Assembly: GCF_024362345.1 (NCBI RefSeq)
Contig: NZ_CP101505.1
Location: 330,001-394,000 of the forward strand
Direction of reading: 5' to 3'
Source: Polaribacter dokdonensis
GTDB lineage: Bacteria; Bacteroidota; Bacteroidia; Flavobacteriales; Flavobacteriaceae
Length of the DNA: 64,000 nt
Shown here: positions 1 to 9,897 of the stretch, one piece after another
Layout of the letters: every line of letters starts with the position of its first letter
How positions within the stretch are numbered: position 1 is the stretch's first letter
Position numbers and translations under genes: made by a program
Notes under the pieces: generated by a model
Database searches by the model: none
What the model was told of the DNA's origin: nothing
What the model saw: only the letters and a program-made list of their open reading frames with translations

Positions 1-504
1 GGAACAGAACAATGGGATCCATTTTGGTTGGCTGTAACCAATCAATTCAGTTGGATTCCATTGTTTGCTCTTATCTTATTTTTGATTCTAAAAAACTTTG
101 GTTGGAAACGTGGAGGAGTAATGATTTTGTTCTTAATAGCATTAGTTGCTATATCAGATCAGTTTACGGTTTTTGTGAAAGATAATTCTTATAGATTAAG
201 ACCAATTAATGATCCTGAGATAGCACATTTATTGCGTGTTTTGGTAAAACCACAAAGTTTTAGTTTTATGTCTGGGCATGCAACAACATCTACTTTCTTT
301 TCAGTCTTTGTAATTTTCTTATTAAGAGAAAAGTATAAAAAGATATATTTAATCTTAATTTTTCCATTTCTTTTTGCTTTTAGTAGATTATACCTAGCAG
401 TGCATTTCCCATTAGATGTAATATCAGGTATACTTACAGGGCTTATCTTTGCAAATATCTACTACTTTTTCTTTAAGAAAGTTGATGAAAAACTATTCTT
501 CTAG
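1..504 (+). CDS. PAP2-family membrane phosphatase (5' partial)
   Basis: The reading frame is open from base 1, so the true start lies upstream. It is a membrane-embedded lipid or phospholipid phosphatase of the PAP2 superfamily. The three family signatures are visible: a KDNSYRLRP stretch, an MSGH motif in place of PSGH, and SRLYLAVHFPLD with the catalytic His and Asp. Several hydrophobic segments surround them. Substrate could be undecaprenyl pyrophosphate or phosphatidyl phosphates; the sequence does not decide. It is convergent with the sulfatase-fold gene at 493-2496 and their 3' ends overlap by 12 bases. Confidence 0.9.
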   Translation, partial: GTEQWDPFWLAVTNQFSWIPLFALILFLILKNFGWKRGGVMILFLIALVAISDQFTVFVKDNSYRLRPINDPEIAHLLRVLVKPQSFSFMSGHATTSTFFSVFVIFLLREKYKKIYLILIFPFLFAFSRLYLAVHFPLDVISGILTGLIFANIYYFFFKKVDEKLFF

Positions 505-2496
505 CTTTTTATTATTGAAGTATAAATACTTTGTTGAGTGGTAATAAGCATTCAAAAGGCTATCCATAGCTGCTGCTTTATTAGGATATTTCTCTTTAAT
601 ATCAACCAAGTTATTATCCTTTAAATTATACAATCCTTTTGTTTTGGAGATATTTGTTCTTGAGTAATACATGCTATCTTGCAGTAAACCAACAGTAGGT
701 TCACCTTTCATATTTAAATACACAAAAGATGATGTTAGTTTATTATCTAAAGTGTCTAAAATATTACTTCCTAAAGTATAATTTGTATAATCTTCTTTAA
801 TTAGATGCATAATTGTAGGGAATAAATCTATCAATTTTGCATTTTTCTGAACTACTTTAGGTTTTACATATTTTGGTCCATGGATAAAGAAAAGTGCGTG
901 TTGTAAATTAATATTCAAATCATGCTCAGTTGTATATTGATGATTTCTGTTCATCATGGTATTATGATCACCAAAAAACACAAAAATGGTATTATCATAA
1001 TAACCAGATTCTTTAGCTCTTTCTAAAAATTTACCAATATTAAAATCTAAATAACGTAAAGCATTTAATTGTGCAACCGATTTAAAGCCAGATTTTTTTA
1101 ACAAGTCATTAGAAATGGCATCCTCAGAAAGAGGAGCAAAACTCTCTTTTTGATCGGGTACTGTAAATGGAATATGATTAGTTGCAGTCTGAATGTAAGC
1201 TACAAAAGGTTCTTCTTTTTCATGTAGTTTTTTAAGTACCTTATCTGACTCTTTAAACAACTCATAATCGTCTATACCCCAAACATCAGCTCTGTTTTCA
1301 TTTTCATAGCTGCCTTCTTCAAAAATTTTAAGTCCGTTAATGTTTGCTTGAAAAACTCCTCTAATATTGGCCCAATTTGCACTTCCACCAAGAAAGTAAA
1401 GTTTTTCATATCCTTCAAACTGATCAAACAAAATTCGTTGATTTATAATCATTGGATTCCTAGAAGCAGTGTTAATATCATCTATATCTGGTAAACCTGT
1501 TACACTTGCAAATACACTTGCAGCTGTTCCAGATTTATGCACATAAAAGTTAGAAAAACTAGTACTTAAAGGAATTAAAGAGTCTATTACAGGAGAACTG
1601 TTTATGGGATTTCCATAATAACTTAAAGGTTTTACTCCAACAGATTCTAACATTACAATAACCACATTTGGCTTTGTTTTTAAACTATCAGGAAAAACAA
1701 CTTTCCTTTCAAACGAAATTGTGTCTTTTGGTAAATTTAATTCTTCTGCGATTACTGGATAGTATTTTTTAAATTCTTCCATATCAACACTTTCGCTTCT
1801 AAATTTAAAGCTATCAAAGAAATATAGAACAGGATTTAAAGCAAACTGATTTACTTTATTATTCTTAGAGAAAAAAGCCTCACTCCATCTCAGAGGATAA
1901 TGAGTAAAACTATTATAAATACTAAATGAGAGTATTAATATTGTTGCTACAAAATATCCTGTTTTTAATTTTATTGAAAAATGAGTTTCTTGATTACTGA
2001 ATTGATTGTACAGAAATTTAGAAAGTTTGTAAATAAAGTATCCTAAAATTAGTAAGCCAAAAATACCTTTAAAAACAGGGTAACTTTCAAACAGCACTTG
2101 CGTAGAAATTTTTAAGTCTTCTAAAAAGCGTAAAGAAGCTGCATCTAATCTAAGTGATAAATAATCATAATAACCAAAATCGGTTATATAGAATAATGTA
2201 AGTACAATGTAGGTTATGATTAAATAAAAGTAGGAAAGCTTTCTGTAGAATTTATATGCAAAAAAACGTCTATTAACAATTAAAATTAATAACGCTAAAG
2301 GAAATATAGCAATAGAAGCCAATTTAATATCGAACCTTAAACCTAGCCAAAAAGCAGTCTGTCTTTCTGAAGAAGTTGCTGTTTCTAACTCAGCAAATAA
2401 ATAATAAAATAAGATTCTGAAAATGATGTTAAAGAGTATTAACAAAGCAAAGTTGCAGAATATATATTTGATGTAATTAGGAATCTTTTTCAACAT
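493..2496 (-). CDS. LTA synthase-like sulfatase-fold membrane enzyme
   Basis: A 667-residue protein with about five N-terminal membrane helices followed by an extracytoplasmic alkaline-phosphatase/sulfatase fold, the architecture of LtaS, MdoB and phosphoglycerol or phosphoethanolamine transferases. Visible active-site elements are VMLES (metal Glu), SGTAAS (nucleophile Thr candidate), FFGDHN and a later HGP segment. It probably transfers a phosphoglycerol or phosphoethanolamine head group to an envelope glycan or lipid; the acceptor cannot be read from sequence. It follows the TlpA-like gene by 30 bases, so the two are probably co-transcribed. Confidence 0.88.
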   Translation of the reverse strand: MLKKIPNYIKYIFCNFALLILFNIIFRILFYYLFAELETATSSERQTAFWLGLRFDIKLASIAIFPLALLILIVNRRFFAYKFYRKLSYFYLIITYIVLTLFYITDFGYYDYLSLRLDAASLRFLEDLKISTQVLFESYPVFKGIFGLLILGYFIYKLSKFLYNQFSNQETHFSIKLKTGYFVATILILSFSIYNSFTHYPLRWSEAFFSKNNKVNQFALNPVLYFFDSFKFRSESVDMEEFKKYYPVIAEELNLPKDTISFERKVVFPDSLKTKPNVVIVMLESVGVKPLSYYGNPINSSPVIDSLIPLSTSFSNFYVHKSGTAASVFASVTGLPDIDDINTASRNPMIINQRILFDQFEGYEKLYFLGGSANWANIRGVFQANINGLKIFEEGSYENENRADVWGIDDYELFKESDKVLKKLHEKEEPFVAYIQTATNHIPFTVPDQKESFAPLSEDAISNDLLKKSGFKSVAQLNALRYLDFNIGKFLERAKESGYYDNTIFVFFGDHNTMMNRNHQYTTEHDLNINLQHALFFIHGPKYVKPKVVQKNAKLIDLFPTIMHLIKEDYTNYTLGSNILDTLDNKLTSSFVYLNMKGEPTVGLLQDSMYYSRTNISKTKGLYNLKDNNLVDIKEKYPNKAAAMDSLLNAYYHSTKYLYFNNKKLEE

Positions 2497-2526
2497 TTAA
2501 ATAATGGTATTTAAGCGATATAAATT

Positions 2527-3744
2527 TTATTCATCTTCAGTTAATAATAAAGCTACAAAAGATTCGAATTCCTTTTTAAACTCTTGGTATTTTTCACCAG
2601 TTGCTGGTCCATTAAAACCTGTATGTATTTTTCTAACCTTTCTGTTTTTATCTAAAAACAATGTTGTTGGATAAGATATTAAATGATTTAGCATTGGTAG
2701 TTTTTGCTGAGCTAAATCTTTGTTAGCAGCATTACCAAACTGAGCTAATAAAACAGGGTAATTAATACCTATTCTGTCTTTTAAACGATTTATTCTATCA
2801 TAAGCTTTCAGTCTAGTTTTAGCCACTTCAAAAGCTAAGGAAATAACTTGCAAGTCTTTATTAGGGTTTTCTTGTAAGTATTTTACTAAATACTTACTTT
2901 CATCTAAACAATTTGGGCACCAAGTTCCCATAATTTGTATAATGATTACTTTGTTTTTAAATTCAGGATCACTCAAAGAAACTACTCTTCCTCTTGTATC
3001 TGGAAAAGAAAAATCGAAAAACTCATAACCTTCTTTGATGTAAGTTAATTCTTCTTCATTTGGCAATTCATAATCTGAGTTTAATTTGGCTGTAAAAGGT
3101 TCTTTCCAATGATTATCAGAATAGAAAAATCCGTTTAAAGTAGAATCTGTTGCTTTCGCTTTAAATAAAAATGCATGTGCACCATCAAAGGTTGATAATC
3201 GTAAAGAATCGCCATCCATTACTCCTTCTAAATACCTATAATCTCCAGAAGTTGTTCTAAATGTACCTGTTACTGTATTTCCTTTTTGATTGAATATACC
3301 TTTTGCAATATATTTATCTACTTCAGAATCTTTACTAAATACAGTTTCCCAATTACCAGAAATGTTTACAGAAGCTTGGTTAACTATAGAAAATCTTGTT
3401 GAATCTTTTACAGCTTTAAAGGGTACTATTCTGTCTAAACTAGGTTTATGAAAAGTGCCTTTTAAGCCTGTATTATTTAATTTTGCAATAATATATCCTT
3501 CAAAAACAGGTGTTTGTATCTTTGCAGAATCGTTAGTATACGTAATTTCATCAACCTTAATTTTTTCATCGGCATTAAAGATGGTTAACAAAGTATCATT
3601 TTCTACTTGAAACAAAAACGGAATTTCTTCATTATCTTGAATTTGCAGAAAACCTCTATAATTCCCTTTTTCCAGAGTTTTTGTCTCCTTAGATGTACAA
3701 GAAAAAAAACATAAAAAACCGATAAGCACTACTATTAATCGCAT
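2527..3744 (-). CDS. TlpA-like thioredoxin-fold lipoprotein
   Basis: A 405-residue lipoprotein: the hydrophobic leader ends in FFSC. The first 230 residues form a beta-rich domain of the sort found in front of many Bacteroidota TlpA-like proteins. The C-terminal 150 residues are a thioredoxin fold with the redox motif WCPNC near residue 278 and the cis-Pro segment YPTTLF. It should act in the periplasm as a thiol-disulfide reductase, for instance in cytochrome c maturation or stress repair. It is the first gene of a likely two-gene unit with the LtaS-like enzyme. Confidence 0.87.
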   Translation of the reverse strand: MRLIVVLIGFLCFFSCTSKETKTLEKGNYRGFLQIQDNEEIPFLFQVENDTLLTIFNADEKIKVDEITYTNDSAKIQTPVFEGYIIAKLNNTGLKGTFHKPSLDRIVPFKAVKDSTRFSIVNQASVNISGNWETVFSKDSEVDKYIAKGIFNQKGNTVTGTFRTTSGDYRYLEGVMDGDSLRLSTFDGAHAFLFKAKATDSTLNGFFYSDNHWKEPFTAKLNSDYELPNEEELTYIKEGYEFFDFSFPDTRGRVVSLSDPEFKNKVIIIQIMGTWCPNCLDESKYLVKYLQENPNKDLQVISLAFEVAKTRLKAYDRINRLKDRIGINYPVLLAQFGNAANKDLAQQKLPMLNHLISYPTTLFLDKNRKVRKIHTGFNGPATGEKYQEFKKEFESFVALLLTEDE

Positions 3745-3852
3745 TTATTAATTTTAAAATAGGGTCAAATTTACAATAAAATACTTACATCAATATTTAA
3801 TAAAATAGCTAAAAAAGATTAATTTAGCCGCTGAAAAAATCAAGAGAAAAAC

Positions 3853-6279
3853 ATGAAGATATCTTACAATTGGTTACAGCAGTTTCTACAAATAGATTGG
3901 GATGCAGCCAAAACTGGTGAGTTGTTAACTGATTTAGGTTTAGAAGTAGAAGGTATAGAAACCAAAGAATCTATAAAAGGAAGTTTAAAAGGTATTGTTG
4001 TAGGTAAAGTTTTAACATGTGTACAACATCCAAATGCAGATCGTTTAAAAGTTACAACTGTAGATTTAGGTGATGGAAATCCTGTACAAATTGTATGTGG
4101 AGCTCCTAATGTTGCAGCTGGTCAAAAAGTGCCTGTAGCCACAATTGGTACTTTATTGTATGATGATAAAGGAGAAAGCTTCAAAATTAAAAAAGGTAAG
4201 ATTAGAGGAGAGGAAAGCCATGGAATGATTTGTGCAGAGGACGAATTAGGTTTAGGTAGCAGTCATGAAGGTATTTTGGTTTTAGATGAGGATGTTAAAG
4301 AAGGTACTTTAGGTGCAGATGTTTTTAATGTTGAAACAGATCATGTTTTCGAAATTGGGTTAACACCAAACAGATCTGATGCCATGAGTCATTATGGTGT
4401 TGCAAGAGATTTAAGAGCAGGTTTAATTCAACAAGACAACAAGTTAGAACTAATTTCACCTTCCGTAAGTAATTTTCACGTAGATGAAAGAACTTTACGT
4501 TTTGATGTTGAAGTAGAAGATAAAGACTTAGTTCCACGTTATTGTGGAATTACAATTACAGATGTTACTGTAAAAGATTCTCCTGAATGGATTCAGAATA
4601 GATTAAAATCCATTGGTTTAACACCAAAAAATAATATTGTAGATATTACAAATTATGTATTGCACGAACTTGGGCAGCCATTGCATGCTTTTGATGCTCA
4701 AAAAATTAAAGGAAATAAAGTAATTGTAAAAACTTTAGAAGCTGGTACTAAATTTACCACTTTAGATGAAGTTGAAAGAACACTTTCTGCAGATGATATT
4801 ATGATTTGTGATGCAGATGAAAACCCACTTTGTATTGGTGGTGTTTTTGGAGGATTACATTCAGGTGTTACAGAACATACCAATTCAATTTTCTTAGAAT
4901 CAGCTTATTTTAATCCTGTTTCTGTTAGAAAAACGGCTAAAAGACATGCTTTAAATACAGATGCATCTTTTCGTTTTGAAAGGGGTATAGATATTAATAT
5001 TACAGAGTATGCTTTAAAAAGAGCAGCTTTATTAATAGAAGAATATGCAGGAGGTAAATTAGCTTCAGACATTTCAGATTTTTATCCTGTAAAATTAGAA
5101 GACTTTCAAGTTTTCTTATCTTATGAAAACGCATATCGTTTAATTGGACAAGAAATTCCAAAGGAAACCATAAAAAATATTTTAGCTTCTTTAGAAATTA
5201 AAATCAATAGTGAAACTGAAGGAGGTCTTGGTTTAACAATACCTTCTTACAGAACAGATGTGCAAAGAGAAGCAGATATTATTGAAGAAATTTTAAGAGT
5301 TTATGGGTATAATAACATTGAGTTTTCTCATAAATTAAACACCTCTATTTCTTTTGATTCTAATAAAGAAACCAAAATAGAAAATGTTGTTGCAGAGCTA
5401 TTAAGTGCTTTAGGTTTTAATGAAACTATGGCAAATTCGCTTACCAAAGCAGATTATACTAAATTGTCTGACAACATTAATGAAGAAGCAAATGTGGCTA
5501 TGTTAAATCCTTTAAGTAATGATTTAGGTGTTTTACGTCAATCTTTGTTATTCAGTGGTTTAGAATCTATTTCTTATAATTTAAACAGAAAAAATAACGC
5601 ATTAAAATTTTATGAGTTTGGTAAAACATATCATAAATATTCAGAGAAATATCAAGAAGATAAACACTTAACACTTTTTGTTACAGGTAATAGAACTAAG
5701 GATTCTTGGAACGCAAATGTTGCTCAATCTGAATTCTTTTATTTAAAAGGTGTGCTAACTTCTGTTTTAGAAAGGTTAGGTATTAATAAACTAAAAAGTA
5801 CACCTTCTAAAAATGATGTGTTTTCAGAAGGATTATCTTTTAGCTTAGGTAAAATCAAATTAGCAGATTTTGGAGTAGTAAAAAGAAGTATTTTAAAAGA
5901 GTTTGGTATTAAGCAAGAGGTTTTATTTGCAGATTTAAATTGGGAAAACATCTTAAAATTAGCAAGTAAAAAATCAGTTAAAGTATCTGAACTTTCTAAA
6001 TTTCCTTCAGTAAAAAGAGATTTAGCTTTATTATTAAATAATAAAACTGAGTTTAAAGAAGTATATAACTTGGCCTTTCAATCAGAAAGAAAACTTTTAA
6101 AAGAAGTTGATTTATTTGATGTTTATGAAGGTGATAAATTACCTGAAGGTAAAAAATCGTATGCTGTTAGTTTTGTGTTGCAAGATGAAAACAAAACTTT
6201 AGAAGACAAGCAGATAGATAAAATAATGCAAAAATTACAAGCAAGCTTCGAAAAGAATTTAGAAGCTGTATTAAGATAA
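3853..6279 (+). CDS. pheT: Phenylalanyl-tRNA synthetase beta subunit
   Basis: The 808-residue beta chain of the alpha2-beta2 PheRS, which charges tRNA-Phe and edits mischarged Tyr. Domain order fits the family: N-terminal EMAP/tRNA-binding OB fold (residues about 40-150), B3/B4 editing domain (about 210-400, containing the DITNYV and GQPLHAFD motifs), B5 domain (about 405-480), catalytic-like domain and C-terminal anticodon-binding FDX-ACB domain (about 715-808). Length is normal. No alpha subunit gene is adjacent, so pheS must be elsewhere. A strong terminator follows. Confidence 0.97.
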   Translation: MKISYNWLQQFLQIDWDAAKTGELLTDLGLEVEGIETKESIKGSLKGIVVGKVLTCVQHPNADRLKVTTVDLGDGNPVQIVCGAPNVAAGQKVPVATIGTLLYDDKGESFKIKKGKIRGEESHGMICAEDELGLGSSHEGILVLDEDVKEGTLGADVFNVETDHVFEIGLTPNRSDAMSHYGVARDLRAGLIQQDNKLELISPSVSNFHVDERTLRFDVEVEDKDLVPRYCGITITDVTVKDSPEWIQNRLKSIGLTPKNNIVDITNYVLHELGQPLHAFDAQKIKGNKVIVKTLEAGTKFTTLDEVERTLSADDIMICDADENPLCIGGVFGGLHSGVTEHTNSIFLESAYFNPVSVRKTAKRHALNTDASFRFERGIDINITEYALKRAALLIEEYAGGKLASDISDFYPVKLEDFQVFLSYENAYRLIGQEIPKETIKNILASLEIKINSETEGGLGLTIPSYRTDVQREADIIEEILRVYGYNNIEFSHKLNTSISFDSNKETKIENVVAELLSALGFNETMANSLTKADYTKLSDNINEEANVAMLNPLSNDLGVLRQSLLFSGLESISYNLNRKNNALKFYEFGKTYHKYSEKYQEDKHLTLFVTGNRTKDSWNANVAQSEFFYLKGVLTSVLERLGINKLKSTPSKNDVFSEGLSFSLGKIKLADFGVVKRSILKEFGIKQEVLFADLNWENILKLASKKSVKVSELSKFPSVKRDLALLLNNKTEFKEVYNLAFQSERKLLKEVDLFDVYEGDKLPEGKKSYAVSFVLQDENKTLEDKQIDKIMQKLQASFEKNLEAVLR

Positions 6280-6283
6280 TTTG

Positions 6284-6309
6284 AAAGCTCCATTTATGGA
6301 GCTTTTTTT
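6284..6309 (+). terminator. Rho-independent terminator after pheT
   Basis: A perfect 9-bp stem (AAAGCTCCA / TGGAGCTTT) with a TTTA loop runs straight into a seven-T tract, just after the pheT stop and before pyrD. Confidence 0.85.
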
Positions 6310-6322
6310 ATATTTGTAAACT

Positions 6323-7357
6323 ATGTACAAAGCCATAATAAGACCCATATTTTTTCTTTTTGATCCAGAAAAAATTCATTATTTCACTTTTTCTTTAATT
6401 CGTACTTTATCTAAAATACCAGGTATAAATAGTATTTTTAGAAATTTATATCAAGTAAATGATAAAAAATTAGAGAGAAATTTATTTGGATTAACTTTTA
6501 AAAATCCTGTAGGTTTAGCTGCTGGTTTTGATAAAAATGCAGTTCTGTATAATGAATTGGCCAATTTTGGTTTTGGTTTTATAGAAATTGGTACAGTTAC
6601 CCCTAAAGGTCAAGAAGGTAATCCTAAGAAAAGATTGTTTCGTTTAAAAGATGATAAAGGTATCATTAATAGAATGGGGTTTAATAATGAAGGATTAAAA
6701 GCTGCCATTGAAAAACTGAGAGGAAATAAAGGAAAGTTAATTATAGGTGGAAATATTGGTAAGAATACACAAACTCTGCCTGAAAATTATACAGCAGATT
6801 ATATTGAATGTTTTAATGGTTTGCATCCATATGTAGATTATTTTGTACTTAATGTTAGTTGTCCAAATGTTGGTAGTCATGCAAAATTGAATGACAAAGA
6901 TTATTTAGTAGAGTTGATTACAGCTTGTCAAAAACTAAATAATTCTAAAGATGTACAAAAACCAATTTTACTTAAAATAGCACCAGATTTAAATGATATT
7001 CAATTAGATGAAATTATAGAATTGGTTGCTGAAACTAAAATTGATGGTGTAATTGCTTCAAATACTTCTACTACTAGAGCCAATTTAAAGGCTTCTGAAG
7101 AAAGATTAAAAGAAATTGGTAATGGAGGAGTTAGTGGACAGCCAATAAAAAATCAGAGTACTAAAGTAATACGTTATTTGTCAGAAAAATCTAACAAGGC
7201 GTTTCCAATAATTGGAGTAGGAGGTATACACTCTGCAAAAGATGCTTTAGAAAAAATTGAAGCTGGTGCAGATTTGGTTCAAATTTATACAGGTTTTATT
7301 TATGAAGGTCCAAGCTTAATTAAAAAGATTAATAAGGCAATTTTAAAATCACTTTAA
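6323..7357 (+). CDS. pyrD: Dihydroorotate dehydrogenase (class 2-like)
   Basis: A 344-residue FMN enzyme oxidising dihydroorotate to orotate in pyrimidine synthesis. An N-terminal extension of about 45 residues and the [12 protein letters not shown] motif place it with membrane-associated, quinone-dependent class 2 enzymes. FMN-binding segments near residues 300-325 ([12 protein letters not shown] and [10 protein letters not shown]) are intact. Unusually, the catalytic-base position reads NVSCPN, with Cys180 where class 2 enzymes have Ser; Cys is the class 1 residue. The start ATG lies just after the pheT terminator. Confidence 0.95.
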   Translation: MYKAIIRPIFFLFDPEKIHYFTFSLIRTLSKIPGINSIFRNLYQVNDKKLERNLFGLTFKNPVGLAAGFDKNAVLYNELANFGFGFIEIGTVTPKGQEGNPKKRLFRLKDDKGIINRMGFNNEGLKAAIEKLRGNKGKLIIGGNIGKNTQTLPENYTADYIECFNGLHPYVDYFVLNVSCPNVGSHAKLNDKDYLVELITACQKLNNSKDVQKPILLKIAPDLNDIQLDEIIELVAETKIDGVIASNTSTTRANLKASEERLKEIGNGGVSGQPIKNQSTKVIRYLSEKSNKAFPIIGVGGIHSAKDALEKIEAGADLVQIYTGFIYEGPSLIKKINKAILKSL

Positions 7358-7364
7358 TTTTTTT

Positions 7365-7982
7365 TTGGTGATAGAAACTTTACTTTCTTTTGTATTAGCA
7401 ACATCAATCTTAGCCATTTCTCCTGGGCCAGATAATATTTTTGTTCTTACACAAAGCATAGTAAATGGTAAAAAATATGGTTTAGCTACTGTGTTTGGTT
7501 TAATTTCTGGTTGTTTGGTACACACAACCTTATTAGCATTTGGAGTTTCTCTAGTAATTAAAGAATCTGCAACACTTTTTTTTATCATTAAATTATTTGG
7601 TACTTTTTATTTGCTTTATTTGGCTTATAAAGTCTATAAATCTGATGCAACAATTTTATTATCTAATGAAAATGTAAAACAAAAAACCACAAAACAGTTG
7701 TTTAAGCAAGGTTTTATAATGAATGTTCTAAACCCTAAAGTTTCTATTTTCTTTTTGGCTTTTTTTCCTGGTTTTCTGTTCTCTGAAACCTTATCATCTA
7801 TATTGCAGTTTTATATTTTAGGCTTTATTTTTATGGCAGTTTCTTTGTTTATATTTTCATTAATAGCAATTTTAGCTGGAGTAATATCAACCAAAATTAA
7901 AGAGAATAACAAAATTGGCCTTTACTTAAAATGGATGCAAATTGTTGTTTTTATTAGTATAGCCATTTTTATATTGATATAA
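7365..7982 (+). CDS. LysE-family amino-acid/metabolite exporter
   Basis: A 205-residue inner-membrane protein of the LysE/RhtB superfamily with about six hydrophobic helices. The N-terminal signature ISPGPDN and the following GLATVFGLISG are diagnostic, as is the VLNPKVSIFF stretch near residue 125. It probably exports an amino acid or a similar small molecule; the substrate is unknown. No ATG lies near the front of the frame. Translation must use TTG at 7365 or GTG at 7368, seven or ten bases after the pyrD stop, which suggests read-through from pyrD. Confidence 0.9.
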   Translation: MVIETLLSFVLATSILAISPGPDNIFVLTQSIVNGKKYGLATVFGLISGCLVHTTLLAFGVSLVIKESATLFFIIKLFGTFYLLYLAYKVYKSDATILLSNENVKQKTTKQLFKQGFIMNVLNPKVSIFFLAFFPGFLFSETLSSILQFYILGFIFMAVSLFIFSLIAILAGVISTKIKENNKIGLYLKWMQIVVFISIAIFILI

Positions 7983-8010
7983 AAAAAAGCCTCACAGAAG
8001 TGAAGCTTTT
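7983..8010 (-). terminator. Terminator after the OmpH-family gene
   Basis: Read on the minus strand, AAAAGCTTCAC and GTGAGGCTTTT pair with one wobble around a short loop, followed by a run of Ts. The pairing is better on this strand than on the plus strand, so it belongs to the gene at 8032-8550. Confidence 0.75.
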
Positions 8011-8031
8011 ATAAATTTTATATTAAAAGAA

Positions 8032-8550
8032 TTACTCTTTTATAACAGGTTCTTTAACACCTAATTTAGCCATAACCTTTTTTGTAATGTCATAGTTATC
8101 ATCAACGTAAGCAAACTGATTACCAGCAATTGTAAGAATTAATGTGTAGCCTTCTGCTTTAGCAATTTCGTCTATAGCTGTATTTAATTTTTTATACAAA
8201 GGTCTCATTAATTCATCTTGCTTAAGTTGCATTAATTTATTTCCATTTTCTTGGTATCTCTTAATATCTTGTTCTAAAGCAGTTAACTCTTTAACTAGTG
8301 TTTTCTTCATTAACTCACCCATTTCTTTTTCTTTTTCTCTAAAATCTGCAACTCTTGTTTGATAATCTTGCATTTTAATTGAGAATAAAGAATCTAATCT
8401 AGATCCATAAGACTGAGATCTTTCTATTACCACTTTTGCTTCTGGCATTAGGTTAATAATGTAATCGCTATCAATTGTTCCTGTTTTTGTTTGAGCAATT
8501 GAAATAGTACTTAATAAGGTGATAAATAAAAAGGTAATTTTAAATTTCAT
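8032..8550 (-). CDS. OmpH/Skp-family periplasmic chaperone
   Basis: A 172-residue protein with a cleavable signal peptide (cleavage expected after SIAQ, about residue 20) and a long charged, helical middle (about residues 50-125) typical of the Skp/OmpH jellyfish tentacles. In this family the trimer holds unfolded outer-membrane proteins on the way to the Bam complex. It is a stand-alone gene here, not next to bamA as in many genomes, and has its own promoter and terminator. The assignment is to the family; client proteins are unknown. Confidence 0.88.
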   Translation of the reverse strand: MKFKITFLFITLLSTISIAQTKTGTIDSDYIINLMPEAKVVIERSQSYGSRLDSLFSIKMQDYQTRVADFREKEKEMGELMKKTLVKELTALEQDIKRYQENGNKLMQLKQDELMRPLYKKLNTAIDEIAKAEGYTLILTIAGNQFAYVDDNYDITKKVMAKLGVKEPVIKE

Positions 8551-8569
8551 GTTGGTGATTTTAGTGAGG

Positions 8570-8577
8570 CAAAGATA
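8570..8577 (-). promoter_or_regulatory. -7 element of the OmpH-family gene
   Basis: On the minus strand this reads TATCTTTG, an exact match to the Bacteroidota TANNTTTG -7 consensus, 19 bases upstream of the start codon. A TTTT stretch lies about 20 bases further up, in place of a clear TTTG. Confidence 0.5.
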
Positions 8578-8628
8578 TAAAAGAGAATGACTTACGAAAA
8601 TGTGATTCCCTTAAAAAAAGTTAAATTT

Positions 8629-9897
8629 TTATTCTTGTAAATCTAATAACTTTTGATAGTCATAATCGTTTTCAATAGCGCTTTTGGCATCTTTTAGTAA
8701 ATTGTCTATTTCAACATCAATGATTTCCTTTTTTTGATCATCATTAGTGTAGTTTTTTAAATCTCTTAAGAATGTTAAGATTTTAGTTACAATAATAACA
8801 TCGTGTTTTGTGTAGGTTCTAAGTGATGCCATAACTCTGTAAATAAGGTCTTTAAAAGAAACTATGTTTAAAAGTATAACACAATTGTCTTCATCAAAAA
8901 TAAAATCATATTCTTGTTTTTGAATTCGTAATTTAAAAAGTTCGTGTAAATAATCTATGGCATTCATAGCTGTTCCAGGATCATTGATACCTGGAGACAT
9001 TGCTTTTAAAGCAATCTCTTTTAAGTGTTTAAAAGCTATTAAGTAATTGTCTTCAATAAATTCATCGTTAGAAAAATCGAAAGCTTTATATATTTTTTCT
9101 AAAGTTTCTTCACTTAATTCTTTTTCTGTCTTAAAAAGAATGTCACCTTTATAACAAATAGCTCCTTTTTTCGAAATAACATGTAGTTTGCAATTTTCTG
9201 CTAAAGCTACTTTTTTTAGTAATTGAATAGAAACGTCTTGAAAGTATGCTGTAGTTTTTGCTTCAAAAGAATGCCAATTCTTTGAATCAGAAAAATCGAA
9301 TTTTCTATCTTCTTCTAATTTTAATAGTTTTTGCAATTTCTTTTTGGCTGTAGAACCTATTCTATTCATTATAAATTCGATTTGAATTTCTTGAGAGATA
9401 GAGTGAATAAAATATATAAAAGCGCCTAAAGAACAAACCATAAGCACAATGCTACATAAAACAGAGAAACCAGGTACTTGATATTTGCTTCCTGTAGGTT
9501 CTATAAAAACTAAAATAAAGATACAATACAATATTGTAGCTATATAAATACCTAATATAATTTGATGTTTTCTGTTGGATATTAACCCTGGTAAAAGCCT
9601 TGGAGAAAAGTTACTAGAAGCTTGGTTTAGTAATATCATTACCATCGAGAAACTAAATACCATAATTGATATTAAGCCACCAATAAAAGAACTTAAAATA
9701 ACTCTGGCTGTTTCTGTATCGTTAATTACCAATTCTGGTAGAAATTCAATAAGATATTTAGAAATTCCTCTATTCTCTGCATACATCATTAAATAAGCAA
9801 ATAATGCACCTGCAAACGAAATGATGGTTGGAAAGAAAGCTATTTTATCTTTAAGGTGATAAATCCTTCTAAAAATCTGTATAAACTTATCTTTCAT
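8629..9897 (-). CDS. DUF2254 membrane protein
   Basis: A 422-residue inner-membrane protein of the DUF2254 family, whose function is not established. About four hydrophobic segments occupy residues 20-175 and the rest is cytoplasmic or soluble. Conserved family features include the NFSPRLL segment after the second helix pair and SPGINDPGTAMNAIDYL near residue 300. The gene overlaps the end of miaA by 11 bases. The K-channel, miaA and DUF2254 genes form one tightly packed minus-strand unit, so this protein is probably translated from a shared mRNA. Confidence 0.87.
   Translation of the reverse strand: MKDKFIQIFRRIYHLKDKIAFFPTIISFAGALFAYLMMYAENRGISKYLIEFLPELVINDTETARVILSSFIGGLISIMVFSFSMVMILLNQASSNFSPRLLPGLISNRKHQIILGIYIATILYCIFILVFIEPTGSKYQVPGFSVLCSIVLMVCSLGAFIYFIHSISQEIQIEFIMNRIGSTAKKKLQKLLKLEEDRKFDFSDSKNWHSFEAKTTAYFQDVSIQLLKKVALAENCKLHVISKKGAICYKGDILFKTEKELSEETLEKIYKAFDFSNDEFIEDNYLIAFKHLKEIALKAMSPGINDPGTAMNAIDYLHELFKLRIQKQEYDFIFDEDNCVILLNIVSFKDLIYRVMASLRTYTKHDVIIVTKILTFLRDLKNYTNDDQKKEIIDVEIDNLLKDAKSAIENDYDYQKLLDLQE

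Noticed and set aside
4325..5951. Short minus-strand frames within pheT.
   Set aside because: They are antisense to a highly conserved gene and show no protein features.
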